Source: Gammaproteobacteria bacterium (GTDB taxonomy: Bacteria; Pseudomonadota; Gammaproteobacteria; SZUA-152). From it: a stretch of DNA of 64,000 nt. The notes under the pieces are model-generated. The model did no database searches. It was not told the DNA's origin and worked only from the letters and a program-made list of their open reading frames with translations. The stretch lies in NCBI GenBank assembly GCA_021647505.1, contig JAKIUN010000009.1, positions 25,066-89,065 of the forward strand, read 5' to 3'. The first letter of the stretch is position 1, and the number at the start of each line of letters is the position of its first letter. Below, one piece after another: positions 15,001-30,000 of the stretch. Made by a program: the position numbers and the translations under genes.

Positions 15001-18000
15001 CACCCGTATTCAGATGACGCTGCCTGACCTGGGCTTTGGCAGCATCAGTGCCTCCCTGCCGTTGGAGGTTGAGCGTGTCGACAGTGGTCTGAGTTATATA
15101 CGCTATGGCGCCTTGATGATTCTGCCGCAGATCGAGGTGGATGACCTTCAGCCGCCCACCGGGCCTCCTCAGGGCGGTAACCGTGTCGATCTCTATGGCC
15201 GTGGCTTCAGTCATGCAACGGTGGTCAAGTTTGCCGGTGCCTGGGCCGGAGACCTGCAAGTAATAAGCAGCAACCATATTCGTGTTCGTGTCCCGGCGGG
15301 CAGTTTCGGCGCCGCCAGTGTAACGCTGGAAAACAATCTGTTCCCCGGCGAGATCAGCACCGCTCCGGTTGACTATTTCTACTCCGGCCGCGAGACCGGT
15401 TCGGTCAATCTTTCTTCCGACAAGTCCAGCCCGGTGGCGGCCATGGCGCTTGTCGATCAGCTGCTCTATGTCGTCACCGGCGGTTCGTATGATGTCGTGG
15501 ATCAGAACGGTATTGTCACCCAGCGGCTGGGTTCGAATGTTGCCCGCCTGGTGTTGTCGGACATTTCTGATCCGGTGCGCCCGGTGGTTCTCGAGAAAGA
15601 ATTCCTGGGTGTTGGCAAGCCCTATCATTTCGATGTCAATGGTGGATTGAGTCCGGACGGTTTTGCCGATATCACCATCAATGCCGATGATCTCTTCATC
15701 GTCGGCGGCAACAGACTGTTCCACTTCGATATCACCCTGCCTGCGGATCCCTTGTTGCTGAACGACAGACTGCTGCCGGCCACAGCACATTCCGTGGCAG
15801 TGGCCGACGGGCTGGTTTACGTGGCGACCCGGAATGGTATTCGTGTGCTGCGTATCGATGATGATCGGCGTCTGGTCGACTTGCAGCAGATTGACAGCGC
15901 CGCCCTGGGCGGGATTCCCGGCAGGATGCAGGTGGTCGATGACAGCCTGTGGGTGGTGTTGCCGGAGGCCCGCAAACTGGCCCAAATCGAACTGGCCAGT
16001 GGCTATTTCAATCGTGTCCGTGACGTGGCGGCGGTGGATGCCAGCGGTGCGCCATTCAATCCGCAGGATGTCCTGATCCATGGCGACTTGTTGTTGGTCA
16101 GCAGCGGTGAACGGGGCACGGTACAGCTGTTCAGCATCGATACGGAGGTATCCGCAACGCCGGTCAGTGATCTCAAACTGGCCTATCTGGTCGCCAATGG
16201 CAGCCTGCATGCCGGTGAGATGGTGCTCAAGGGACAGCAGTTGTATGTTGCATCCGGGCAGGGCGATGTACAGATATTCGATCTGTCCGCCTGGTTCGCT
16301 GGTGACTATTTCACCCGCCCTGAACTTACCAACTACCTGTCCGTCATGGGCAATGTCAACACGTTGGTGTTCAGCCCTGCGGCCCTGTATGCCGGTACAG
16401 CGTTTTTGTATATCGATGGTGAAGCGGCTGAAAACCCCGTTACCGACGGACAGAAACCGAATTCATTGGGTGGCGGGGTCAATACACTGCTCAATGACGG
16501 CCTGACCGTGACCGAACAGACGCCGCTTGCCGGTGGCGTGTTGCCGATTGCCGCACCCATCGAGATTCAATTCAACCGCCTGCTGGACTTTGGTCAGTTG
16601 GCCGAGCAGGGCGATAGCCTGGTGACACTGACCCTGAATGGTGTTCCGGTGACGGGTTTTGTCTCGCAAAGGGTCAATAATGCGGGTTCACGGCTGATTT
16701 TCCGTCCGGCGCAACCGTTGCTCGCCGACAAGCTCTATATCGTCAACATCAGCGGCCAGTTGCGTGATATCCATGGCCAGAGCCTGGCTGATGACTACTC
16801 GTTCCGCTTTATCAGCGCGGCAGGCGAACAACCGCGTGTCGACAGCATCGACACCTTGTTCGGCAGCTGGCGGGGTGGCGCGCAGGTTGAAGTGCTTGGC
16901 GCCGGTTTTGGCACCGAGACCCGTGTTTTGCTAGGTGGAGTTCCGGTTGCCGATGCCGATATTGTTATTCGCGAAGCTCAGCGACTGGTGTTCCGGGTTC
17001 CGGCCCTGCTGGCATCACCGGCCGACAATCTGTTGGTGGGTTTGCAGGTCAGCAATGGCCGTCTGAGTGATTTCATTGCCGGGGCCTTCGTTTATGTCGC
17101 GGATCCCCAGATTGATGCACTCGGTCAGTACCTGGCATCCAACAATCAGCTGATCGTCAGCGACAAGGTCTTTCTGTTTAATGCCGGGGAACATATCGGC
17201 ATCCGCGGACGCGGCCTCAGCATTTCGACCCGGGTGCGCATCAACGGCAAGCTGGCGGAAAATGTCGAGCAGCGCGCGGCGGACTTGATCAGCGTGGTGG
17301 TGCCCGAAGACACCATCGGTATGCTCACCGTTGAAGTGAGTAATGACGGTTTTGTCGATGACACCCAGCTCAACGAGCAGCTGGACATTCAATTTGAGGG
17401 CCGGCAGCAGCTCACCGGCGTGCAACAGCTGGCGCGTCACGGTGACTTGATGGCCGTGGCGACGGACAGTGAAATCCGTCTGTTCAGCCTGCGCGACAGT
17501 CGCGTGCCAATCCTGCTGTCGAAGCTTGAAATACCGGCTGCGGTCACCCACCTGGCGCTGAATGACCGTTACCTGGTTTTTGCCAGCGGTGAGCGCAACG
17601 ATGTGGATGTGTTTGATATCGGCAATGTTTACGCGCCGACCCGTATTAACCGTTTCCTGAATGTCTACGCGCACGATATTGCTTTCATGGCCTTGTCCGG
17701 CGAGCACCTCTATCAGCATTCATCGGCCGGCCTGCTGTATAGCAACGTCAACTCGGCCGATCTTGCCCTCGCTGAATATGCGGCGGGCGATGTCTTGCGT
17801 GATATGAAGGCCGACGCCAGCGGGCTGTATCTATTATTCGACGACCGGCTGGAGTTGCGTGATGCCGAACGGCCGACGCGCATCATTAATTCCCGGATTC
17901 ACCAGCTGGCCGGTGCGGCGACGCTGTCTCTGTCGCCGTTGTCCATCGCGATGCATGGCGACGATGCCGTGCAGCTGCTGAACAAGGCCGCCTTACGTCA

Positions 18001-21000
18001 TTTACAGAATGGCGTGCTGATTGGCGAGTATCCATTCAGCGGCACAGGCAGGCGTTATCTGGCATTGAGTGGCGATCTTGGCGCCTTGATCGAAAACGGC
18101 CGTTTGCAGCTGGTGGATATCAGCGCGGACGGTACTTCCATCGACGCGCGCAGGGTCGCCAGGGTCAGCCGGAGTATCCCGGCAGTCAATGATATCGGCT
18201 GGATGTCACTTAAGGGGCAGATGCTGGAATGGATCCAGGGCGATAAATACTACAATGTCCTGCTGCCGTTCGAGGCCGTCTGGCAGCTGCGCCCGACCAT
18301 GATTGCCGATACCGGCGGTGTCATCCGTCTACAGGTCACTGGCGCGCCGGAAGCCTGGCAAACGGTGGGCATTGAAGCGATAGAGGGATCAACCGGCAAC
18401 CGGATCAGTGGCACCGCGCAACTCGAAGGCAAAGAACTCACCTTCACACCGCAGGTGGGACAGTTCGGTATTGGTGAGTATTATGCGCTGTCATTGCTGG
18501 GGCAGCCGCAAAGCATGATCGATGGTGGCGTGCTGCTGCTGGACATGCCGTTGCATATCGCAAGCCGGTCGAACTTCGATGCCGTGCCCGTCGAGGTATA
18601 CCGGGTCGAACCCCGTTCCGTCGCCACCGCCGTCAGTGGCGATGATCTCACGGCTTACCGTGTGGTCGGCGCCCAGTTGCATCTTGTCGAGGAACTCCGC
18701 CTGGGGGCGCTGGTGTTGACGCCGGGACAATTCCAGGTATCTGCGGATGGCAGTGAACTGACGTTTGCCGCAGCACTCAGCCAGGCCGGTCTCTACAGTC
18801 TTGATTTGCGTTATGCCGGCGGGGTGACGACGCTTTCCGCAGCGGTGTCCCTGGTCGATGAACTTTCCATCACCGCTATCACCAGTGGTAATGCACTGGG
18901 CACGGACAGGGTGAGCGATTCCGGTGGTGATGTGGTGACCGTCACCGGTGGTGGTTTTTCCCGGGATATGACACTTCACTGGTTCCCGGCTGCACAGGGT
19001 ATTCAGCCCGGTCCGCACAACCAGGTGGACTTCAATCTTCAGGGGGGTGCGCTGAGCTTTGTTGCGCCTGCCGCGCTGACCGGCCAGCACTACACGGTCG
19101 CCTTATTGCGTGGCGTGACTGATGAACAGGTGATTGCCGCTGAAGGCCATCGCTTGTTGGCGGTCGATGATACGCAGGCAACGGTGAGACTGGTGCAGAA
19201 TCTGGGCTATACCCAGGCCTTGGTGCTGCAAGGCAATGAAGCCATTACCGTTGCGGCGGCGCGTGGCTTCAGCGTGAGCAAGGTCTTCAAGGACTACAGT
19301 GATCAGGCGTCCATCGATATTTCGGCGCGTTTCAGTGACTTGATCAGTTCCGGTAACAGCATCGTCCTGCGGCTGGCGGAAGGACAGAGCCTGGAACACA
19401 ATGCATATTATGAAATCAGCATCGACGGCATTCAGGATCTTGCGGGCAATACGCCGTGGGACACGGCCGAGATCAGCAATGGCCGGCTGACCACGGTCTT
19501 CAAGGCGCAGGACTGGCTGGCGCCTCGCCAGGACAGTATTACCCTGACACTGGCCGATAATGGCCAGGAGGTCACGGCGGCGACCCGTCTGACCCAGGGG
19601 GCGCGTTACGCCTTTATTGTCTCCGCTGAAGATAATTATGTTGCCAGTGAAGACATCGATTACACGTACCGTATTTCCGCCGACGGTGGTTTGAGCTTCC
19701 TAAACAATTGGACCACTGTTGCGCGTAATCCATCCGGAGATAAGCTGTTCAACGTTGATCTGATCCCGGAATTCACCAGCAGCCTCACCTTGCTGTTGCG
19801 TGCCGATGACGGCCAGTTCAACACCGGTAAACGTGTCGATATGCTGGTCGTGCCACCGACCATCGAGGCGGGCGAGCCACTGTTCGTCACGACACCGGAT
19901 CAGGTGGAAGAACTGACCGGGGTTGAATTACTGTTCAATCTGTCCGGTGATTTAAGCATCGTCGAAAGTGTCGGCATCAAGGTCTTCGATGACGGGGTCT
20001 GGCAAACCGCCGCCTTCGACCGGGCGGCCGGCAGTGCCAGGATCAGTTATCAAAACCCGCGTCTGGCCGATCTCGACGGCTATGTGTCAGGTGCGGTGAA
20101 CGTGCCGGTCATCTTGCGCGTGGGTTACGGCTTGCCGGGCCGGACGCAGTTCGTCTATTTCAGTGGCGATTATCTGCTGACACCTGACAGCACACCGCCC
20201 CAGCTGAACATCATCGCCCCGGAAAATGGCGCCTATGTGCCCAAGGGCGAGACGGTTGAAGTCTTGCTCAGCGCCTTCGACCGCTATGGTATCGACCATG
20301 TCGAGCTTTGCCTCAACAGCGGCGACGCAGCGGATCCGTTTGCAGACAGCAATGCCTGTCGCCGTCTGGCTGACATCCGCTATTATGCCTTTGACGTACC
20401 GGCCGACAGCGATGCCGCGCAGGTGATCCAGGCCCGTGCCCGTGACCTCAATGGTCTCTACAGCACGACGCAGTCCCTGACCCTCTATCCCTATGACAGC
20501 AGCGATTCGCTGGCCAGACTGAGCATCGTCGAGCCCGCCGATGGCGCGCGCTTCCAGGGCGGCGAGACGATTACACTCAGTCTCCTGCTGGAAGAAGTGG
20601 ATGAGGCGGTGTTGAACCTGGCATTGGGCGCCGACCCTTCCAACCCGGACAACCCGGCGGCCGTGACCATCACCCGCAGCGCCGATGAAGGGCGGATTTT
20701 GCGTCGCTCGCTGACCCTGCCCCGTCCCACCCAGTCCGGGGTCGTCGTGCTCAAGCTGAGCGGCAGCCTTGATGGCGTCGATCTGCACAGCAGCCGCTTT
20801 ATCAACCTGGTTGCCGATAACGGTATTGCCCATACGGCAGCTGTCACCCTGACCCCGTCCGCCAATATTCTCTCCGGCAGCGAACTGTGGGTCGATGGCG
20901 GTGTGCCACCGGGCATGGACGATTACAGTCGCGACTCGAGCATTACGGTCACGGACAGCGCCACCGGCGCCGTGGATAACGTCTTGCCCATGGATTCAGG

Positions 21001-24000
21001 CCTGTCGCGCATTGTCACGGGTGTGGATGGCGCCTCGCTGAGTGTCAGCACCGAACTGCGTGATCGTTCCGGTCACAGCGTGACGGAAACCACCGGGCTC
21101 ACCAAGCTGGCTTATTTCAGTGGCGCCTGGGTGGACGAGAGAGAGACGCCTGCCGGTGATATCCGCTACGAGCACCTGTTGTCCGTGCCAGGTATTGCGG
21201 GTGACATCGTCTGGGCCGAAAACCGCGTTACCGGCGGATACCGGGTGCTCAGCGACAATAAGGTCTATCTCGACAGTGAGCTGGGCAAGGTCACCGGCCT
21301 GTATTTCGGCGGTCGTGGTCTTACCGTCGCCAGCCGCCGCCAGGGTGAAAATCATCTGGCTTATCTGCCCTTGAGCAACGGTGACTTTTCTGCGGCGCAA
21401 CCCATGGACATCGCGGGCGAGGTGATTGGCGCGCACAACGGACTCGTCTATCTCGTCAATGGCAATGCCCTGACGGCGGTGGCCGTGAATCCGGCAGCGG
21501 GTTCGCTCACCGGTGTCGCCTTTGATGAAGAAATCGTCGCGGTCAGTCGCCGGGCACAACAACTGTTCGTTCTGACGCCGACCCAGGTGCATACCGTTGA
21601 GGCTGTCGGGCGGGATGAACCGCTGACGTTGTCGAACATGCACAGTCACCCTGTTACGGCGGCGCAGGGCGTCGCGGTGGCCGGCGATGAACTCTTTACC
21701 TGGAAGGGTGCTGACGTCGAGCGTTTCGTCATTGCGGATGACGGCAGTCTTTCCGCGCCTGTCGCTGCGGCGGCATTCACCGTGCAGGGCAACGTTAACC
21801 GGATGGTCGCCGATGGTGGCGTGTTGTGGATGCAGATTGAACACGATGCCATGGGCGGCTACTGGCAGGCCTGGCGTGGCGGTGAAGTCTTGGGCCAGCT
21901 CGGCGACAGTGAAGCGCTGGCCTTTACGCCGGGCAGTGCTCATCGGGCGGTGCTCGAGGCTGGTGGTAGTCGTCTGCAAAAACGCCCGCTCGCCAGCGTG
22001 GCGACACAGCGCAATCTACAAATAACTCCCTACCCCCTGCCGGGCGGCGTGTTATTGAGCAGCGGCCTAGTGGATGACGCCCTTGGCGCCAAGACCCTGT
22101 ACGCGACTGATGGCAGTGGCCAGACCGTGCCGCTGGTTCCCTTGCAGTATTACGGTCAATACGACGCCCTTGCCGGGCAGAACATTGCGGCCGGACAGGC
22201 CTGGCTGTTGCCCTATGGTGTCTCTGGCAGTGTCGAATTGCGGTTCGCCTCTCACAGTGGCGAAGACCTGACCGACATTGTCGTTGTCGATGCGCCCGCT
22301 GCTGCGGCCCAGTGGCGCACGCCGCTGGAAGGCGCCCGTTTTGCCGTCGGCGCCGAGGTGCCCGCGATGCTGGCATGGGACGGTGGCGCACGCATTGCGG
22401 ACTGGACGCTTTCAGGTCGGCCGGCGCTGGTCGCCAATGGCCAGGGCTATGCTTGGCTCGTGGTCGACAGCGAGGGCGTTGGCAGCATCGCGGCGGATGT
22501 CAACGCCGGCCTGCAATTGAACCGGACGGTGAATGGCGTTGCCAGGGTCAACGGCCTTGGCGTAGTCAATGTAATCGGCCTGGTGAATAACCAGTTGCTG
22601 ACATCCGGGGGTGAATTGGCCTTCAGTTATCACGCCCAGGTGCTTGCTGAGGCAGGCTTTAAGCGTGTTGACATTCTGCTGACGGATTTCAACGGTGTGC
22701 AAGCCTATTTGCCACTCAGGCTTTCCTCGGCGCAGGGCGATATCCGTCTGCGCCTGCCCGTGGTGCAGGCCCAGGAGACCTACACCCTCACGGTGCGGGC
22801 TTATTTTGGTGAAGAATATCACTATGCCGAAACGGTTTTGGGTTTGCGACTGGTGCCTAATTCCCAGGTGCCGGCGCCGCAGCTGAGCGGCCTGCCGGCA
22901 ACGGTATTTGCCGGTTCTCAGCTGGATCTGGGCATCCTCGGCCTACCCGCCCAGGGGCTTTACGGCACTCTTCAGGTATTCGACGCAGACGGTCAGCTGA
23001 TCGCCGCCGGCAATGAACACCTCCAGCTGTCGGTTCCCGAGAGCGTAGGGACGATGACTGTGGTGGCCAGCATCCGCGATGACAACGACCATGAGCGTCT
23101 GCTGACGCGTGATGTGGCGATTGTCGGGTCGTTGAACTTCGTGCCGGACACTGCCCTGGCCTACGATACCTTCCTGGTCGATGCCGGGGGCCATTGGTAC
23201 AGCCGCGGCCTGGATCTGTATGACCACAACGGCTACCGGCAGACCTTCGAAGGCCCCATCACCGCCATGGCCCACGTGGGCGCCAACCTGTTGTTGGCGG
23301 TGCAGGGCTTTGGCCTGACGCTGGTCGATCCGGCCGACGATTTCCGTGTCATTACCCATATACCCCGGGTGCAGAAAATCCTCCACCTGGCGGCGAACGG
23401 CTCCCAGTTGTTGTTGGCAACCGCCGGTGCCATTGAAATTTTCGATATTCAGGGCACGGCGCTGATCGAGCGCAGCCAGGATTCGGCGATCGGCACGGTT
23501 TTGGCGGTGCATGCCTGGCAGGATCGTTTCCTGATCCTGACGGAAAACACGCTGTACAGCCGCCATGCCGATGGTCAGAACCTGCGTGTTGTCTCCGGTA
23601 GTTTTGTCGATATGCAGGCTATTTCCGACAGAGTGGCCGTGCTCGATGCCGATGGAAAAGTGCAGCTGCTGAATCGCGGTCTTGGCACGCTGGCAACGAT
23701 CGATGGCGTGGTGGGTGAGCGGATAATGGCGTTCGGCGCCTATGTCCTAGCGCTCAGTAGCGCCCAAAATGAAATACAGCTGATTGACATTACAGCGCCC
23801 GAAACCGCCCAGATTGTCGGCCGTTGGGCCATGTCTCTGACACCCTGGAACAGCGTCAGTGCAGTGAGCGGCGGCAGGCTTTATCTCGGCAACAACGCCG
23901 GTCAGGTGATTGCCATTGAGGCTGGGAAACCCATACAGCAGGTCTATGACGCGGTGCAGACCGGCGATCCTGCGCTGGGTTATGTGCGCGATCTGGCATT

Positions 24001-27000
24001 GCTGGATGGCACGTTCTTCAGCGCCGCCGATAACTATGGCGCCGTGGTATACCGGCCGGGGGCAAATGGTGGCTTCCAGCAATCCACCTCGCCCGCGCAA
24101 GGCTTCAGGGAAGCGGCCAGTCGCGTAGTGGCGGATACACAGTATTTCTACGTGCTACAGTCGCAGCACGACCGTGTCCGCCGTGTCGGCCGTTCCAGTC
24201 TGTCGGCCACGAATGTCTTTGCCGGCCAGCCTTACATCGATCTCGCCCTGGGCGCCGGGCACCTGGTGAGCGCGGCAGGGGGCACGCTGTATACCGCGCA
24301 ATTGTCGAATCTTTCCATAACGCAGCAGATTGCGGTCAGCAATGTAGAGAGCATCGCCGCCATTGCGGTCTCCGGTTATCTGGCGGTTGCGCTCACCGAC
24401 GCCGGCCGGGTCTATCGAATCGACCTGAACAGTCATCAGGTCGAACCGCTTGCCAGCGGTATCCAGGGTGAGCGTATCGTCCTCGACAATGCCTATCTCT
24501 ATGTGATGGAAACGGCGCTGGTGAGGCGTATTTCATTGCGGGATGGTAGTGAGACATCGCTGTTGCCGAATGGCGCGCAGGCGTTGACCGCCATGCAGTT
24601 GGCGGAAGGGCGGCTATGGCTGGGTATCAAAAATACCGACGGTTTCCACATGACTGCGGTGGATCTGGCCCAGTGGCGGGAACTCGATACCTATTCGCTT
24701 GCCATGCCGGTGGCCGTCACGGCGTTCGCTGCCGAACAGGATCGTTTGTTGGTCGGTCTCGGTGGTGAAGGTGTCAGGCTTTATCGCCTGGATCACGCGG
24801 CGCTGAGCGCCGAGGCGCCCTTGCATGCGCCGGTGATCGATACGCAGTTTTCCCAGGGCGCCAGCGCGATGCTGATACCGGCGCAGGCGCAGGGTGTGGC
24901 AGCCGTTAGTTATTTCATCAATGGGCGAAAAGTGGCGACGTCCAGTCAGACACCGTTCAGCGAAAAATTACTGCTGCCGGCCTGGCTGCCGAACGGGCAG
25001 TATTTCAGCCTCGAGGCGCGTATTGCCTTGCAGAATGGTACTGTGTTGACATCCAGTCCACAGCGCCTGTTCCTGCACTCCACGGATGCGGTCGACAATA
25101 CCTTTACCGTCAGCCTGAACGTGGCGGCGCAGAGCTGGGGCCCGAAGCCGCTGGAGATTCGTGCCGAGATAGAAAACAGCAGTCAGCCCGTATCGCGTGT
25201 CGAATTCCTCATGTCAGCGGCGGCCGATGGCCCGTGGCAGTTGATTGGAACGCATGAAGGCCCGGAATATGTCCTGCGGAAAAATTACGGCGTCGATAAG
25301 AGTGGCTATTACCTGAAGGTGCGGGTTATCGATATCTTTGGTAACAGCACGGAGTCCACGCCTCAACAATTCTTCCGTTACACCGATCAGCTGGCGCCGA
25401 GTGCGAGCTTCAACATTACCGGCGAGACCGTCGATGAGACTGAAAGCCGTGCCATTACCGGCACCGACTATCAGGTGCGCATCACCATCCAGGATGGGGA
25501 AAGCGGCGTCGAGCAAGCCATACTCAAGCGCAATGGCGAGGTGGTCGCCGCTGCATTTGCCGATGGCGTGTTGGTCTACGACGAAATTGCCGCCCCGCTG
25601 GGTAGCATCACCTATGTGATCGAAATGCGTGATCGCGCGCTGAATGTTGCTACGCAGCAGCACATCGTTTCCGTGGTCAATAACGCCAAGCCGACCCTGA
25701 GCATCGTTGAGGCACCCGCCACGATCCGCGAGCAGCAGGGCTTCAGGATCCGCATCGACGCCGCTGACGATGTGATGCTGAAGACCGTGGAAGTGACCTG
25801 GAACGGCTTCACCAGGACGATTGATCTGGATAAAAAATCGCTGAGCAACTACGCCATCGATGTCAGCGACAACCGGGCCGAGCGTGTCCTTACCGAGACC
25901 AATGAGCTGGTGACGGTCAGGGTGCTGGACAGTTTTTCCGCCGAAACCCTGGCCCAGACATCTATTGTCGTGACGCCGGATACGGCACCGCAGGTAGCCC
26001 TGCTGGGTATCGACAATCCGCCAAGGGCCTTCTATGGCAGCCAGATCGCGATTGGTCTGTCCAATTTGCGCGCCGTCGACGATGGCGACCGTTTGTTGGT
26101 GCAGTTGATCCGCGTCATCGATGCGGGTGATGAACTCGTGGGCGAACGCGAGCTGGGTACCTACAGCAGTTACAACTGGTACCTGCGTCTGCCCGCCAAT
26201 GCGCAACCCGGCCATCAATACGATTACAAACTGGTTCTGACCGACAGTCTGGGACAGAGCACCACCACGTCGACGTTTAGTATGGCCCTGCTCAATGCGC
26301 CCAATCAGATCCGCTTCGTTGCCGTCAACGGAGAGAATCCGTCCGGCGTCCAGGTGGGTCAGGATCCGGTTTACCGGGTCGAGGTGTTGGATATGGCGGG
26401 TCAGCCAGTGCCGGATCAGTCCGTCAGCTGGACACTGCGCAAACTGGATAACAGCTATTTGTCCGCACTGGGCAGCAGCGCCACGGATGACACCGGCCGG
26501 GTCGATGTGACCTTCCACGTCAACCATCGCATTGGCGACTACGAGGTTCGTGCCCGGCTACCGGCCTTCCCGGATTTGCTACCCGCAGTTATGCCGGTTC
26601 AGGTCAATCCCGGCGTGACCCGTTATCTCCGTTTGCAGACCTCATCGCCCGTTGCGGCCAACGGTCTGTGGAGCATTTCGGCGCAGGCAACGGACAAGGC
26701 TGATAATCTCGTGACGGCGGATAATGCCACGGTCTTCAGCCTGTTTACCCCCACGCAACATTTTGCTTTCGAAGGCGAGGGTATCACCGTCACCCAGGCC
26801 GGGCAGGTACAGCGTGGCAGTGTCACACTGAGCGGTGGTGTGGCGCAGATCACCATGCGTGTCGCCACCGTTCCCGGCCAGTATCAGGCCCCGCTGGTAT
26901 TATCGGCGGGCATCGACGCCAAACTGGATAATGTGATCGTCAGCGAATTACCCGTGGAGGTGGTGCCTGCGGCGCCGGCCAGCGTGGGCTTCCTTTCCGC

Positions 27001-30000
27001 AGATATGCGCGTTCAGGTCGATGGCGAAGTCGCCAAAACCGACATACAACGGCCCATCACGGTGCGTATCGCCACTTACGATGCCTATGGTAATCGTGTC
27101 GTCCAGTATGCCGGTGCCGATATCGACTATACCGTTTCATTGAATGTCACCGGCAATGCGCTATTGAATGACGCCGGCAACAGCACCGCCGTGACGCTCG
27201 CTGGTGGTTTGGGCGCCGTGGCGGTGAAGGGCAGCGTCTACGAGCAGGTCGTGTTGTCTATCAGCGCAGTCAGCGGCTCAGCCACCGGCCTGGATACCGG
27301 TTCCCAGTATTCGATCCAGTTCCTGCAACAGCCGCCGGAGATTCTCGAATCCCGCATTGGCGCCGAAGCGAATGATGAAGAACTAAAAGCCTTCTTTACC
27401 TTCGACGAGGCTGTCCGCCGCGAAGGGATTGGTAATACCGTGCTGGTCACCAGCGACAGTGGCCTGCCGCTGAGCGGAAGCAGTATCGTCCAGGATGCAG
27501 GGGTCGCCTTTACACCGGCAGCCGCCGCGCCCTTCAGGCTGGGGCAGTGTTACCGCTACTCCACCGCCGGTTCGGTGCTGGTCAGCGCTGCCGACGGTGA
27601 GGCGGTGATCGAGCAGAGCGGCCAGTTCTGTGCGCCGCAAGTATTGATCGATGTGCCGGACGTGCTCCAGATCGCGGAAGGGCAGACCCTCAGTCTCGCT
27701 TTCCAGACCGCGACCGGCATCACCCTCAACAATGTCATCGATGGCCAGGCATACCTGAATCAACGCCAGCTCGGTTTCAGTTGGTATCACACCTGGTGGA
27801 GTCCGGGCCGCCGCATCACCATGCCGGCCTATTCGCAGGAAACCATCCCCGAACTGGCCGACGGTGATTTTGTCACTCTCACCCTGACGGGCCAGTACAA
27901 TGGCGAGCCATTACAGGTCGGTAACAGCCTCAGACTGCAAGTCTTCATTCCGGACGCCGATTTTGATGGCGATGGCCTGAGCAATGCCGTCGAAATCCAG
28001 TACAGCGGCATCGATCCGGCGCTGGCGGATACGGACGGTGATGGTGTTAGTGATGGCCTGGACGACCTCGATAACGATGGCCTCAATAATGCCGACGAGG
28101 TGGCCAATAACACCGTCTTGAATGATGGTGACAGCGATAACGACAACCTGCCCGATGGCGAAGAAGTCCATGTTCACCAGACCGATCCCAATAACAGGGA
28201 TACCGACGGCGACGGCCTGCGTGACGATATTGAAGTGTATGGCACGCCAAGCTCCGACCCGACCAAGGTCGATACCGATGACGATGGTATCCGTGATGAC
28301 CTCGAAAGAGCCCACGGCCTCGATCCACGTGACGCGAGTGATGCCGACGCGGACAAGGACAATGACGGTCTGAGCAATCTGCAAGAGGTGCAGCAGGGCA
28401 CCGATATCAGCATTGCTGACAGCGATGGTGATGGCCTGTCCGATGGCCAGGAAGTCAACGGTGATCCCGCCACCAATCCGCTGTCCGGTGACAGCGATGG
28501 TGACGGCCTCGGTGACGCGACCGACTACGCGCCCATGGCACCGGATGCCATCGCGCCACAGGTCGTGTTGCAGGCGCCTGACCTGCTCCAGTCCTATATC
28601 AAGGGACAAAAACTGACCTTCGTGGTCGAGGCCAGCGATCTGGGCCGGGTCACCCGCGTGTGGATCCGCATCAACAATATCCAGCAGCCGACGGTGCTCA
28701 CCGAGCCTCCGTATGCGTTCGAGATCGTGCTGCCGGTCGATGCCGCCACGGTGACCTTTGAGGCCATCGCCGAAGATACCGCCGGTAATCAGGGCAGTAC
28801 GGGTGAACTGGCCGTCAGCGTCATTGATGATCCGCTCACCACCGTGGTGGGCCGCGTCATCGATGCTCAAAATCTGCCGGTAGCAGGCGTTACCCTGACC
28901 GTCCATGGCATCGAGGCCGTGTCGGCGGCGGATGGCAGCTTCTCCATTGCCGATGTCCCGGTGGCGCCGGGAGACGTGACCGTGTATGCCACGCTGACGC
29001 TCGACAGTGAAAACTATATTGCCACCAGCGCCGCCCTTGCGCCGGTCTGGAACGGCACCACCAACGTGGGTGATTTGTTACTGCGACGCGACAGGCTGCG
29101 TGTCGGCTATTTCCATGAATGGGACAATGCCGGCCGGGCCTACCAGCAGGCCATCATCGAAGCGGCGGGGATGGAAGCGGTCAACGTGGTCAATCTGGCT
29201 GCCTTTGATCTCGGCAGCATTGACATGCTGATGGTCTATTCCGACCCGTGTTACTCAAATTTCCGTAACAGCAGCGGCAGAGTCGCTGACTACGTGGCCA
29301 GTGGTGGCGTATTGATTATGCACAGCTACGATGTTAACCGCTGTGGCCGCAATACCAGTGATAGCGTACCGGGTAGCTATTTCAGTGTTCACAGTGCCTG
29401 GCCGTCACAGTATGTATCGCCATGGCTGCAAAACGGCGTCATCGGCGATGGCCCCTTGGGTGAATTCAATCGCCAGACTTACTATAACGGTTCAAGTTAT
29501 GGTTACATCATCGCCTCAAGTCTGACGGCGGAAGTCACACCCGTGATGTACCTGGGCAATCGTCATCAAGGTCAACTGGCGAGTCTCCGCTACCCGTGGG
29601 GCAGTGGTTATGTTTACTACTCGAGCCTCCGGCTTGAGGCCACCAATAACACGGCATTCCGTAACATCTATGCACCGAATGTATTGATGATGATGGCCCG
29701 CCTGACATTGCCGGATAGCGATGGCGATGGCCTCAACGATGTGGAAGAGATCAATGCCGGCACCAATCCCAACCTTGCCGATACCGATGGCGATGGCCTC
29801 AACGATGCCTTTGAGCTTCGCTATGGTTATGATCCCTTAGCCGATAACGGTGAAGCCGCTGCCGATAGCGATGGTGACGGCCTTACAAACCTTGAAGAGC
29901 AGGCAGCGGGCACGACACCCGACGATAGCGATTCGGACAACGATACGCGCAGTGACTATGTAGAGCTGAGAGGAGAAATCCCCTCGGATCCGCTGAGCGA

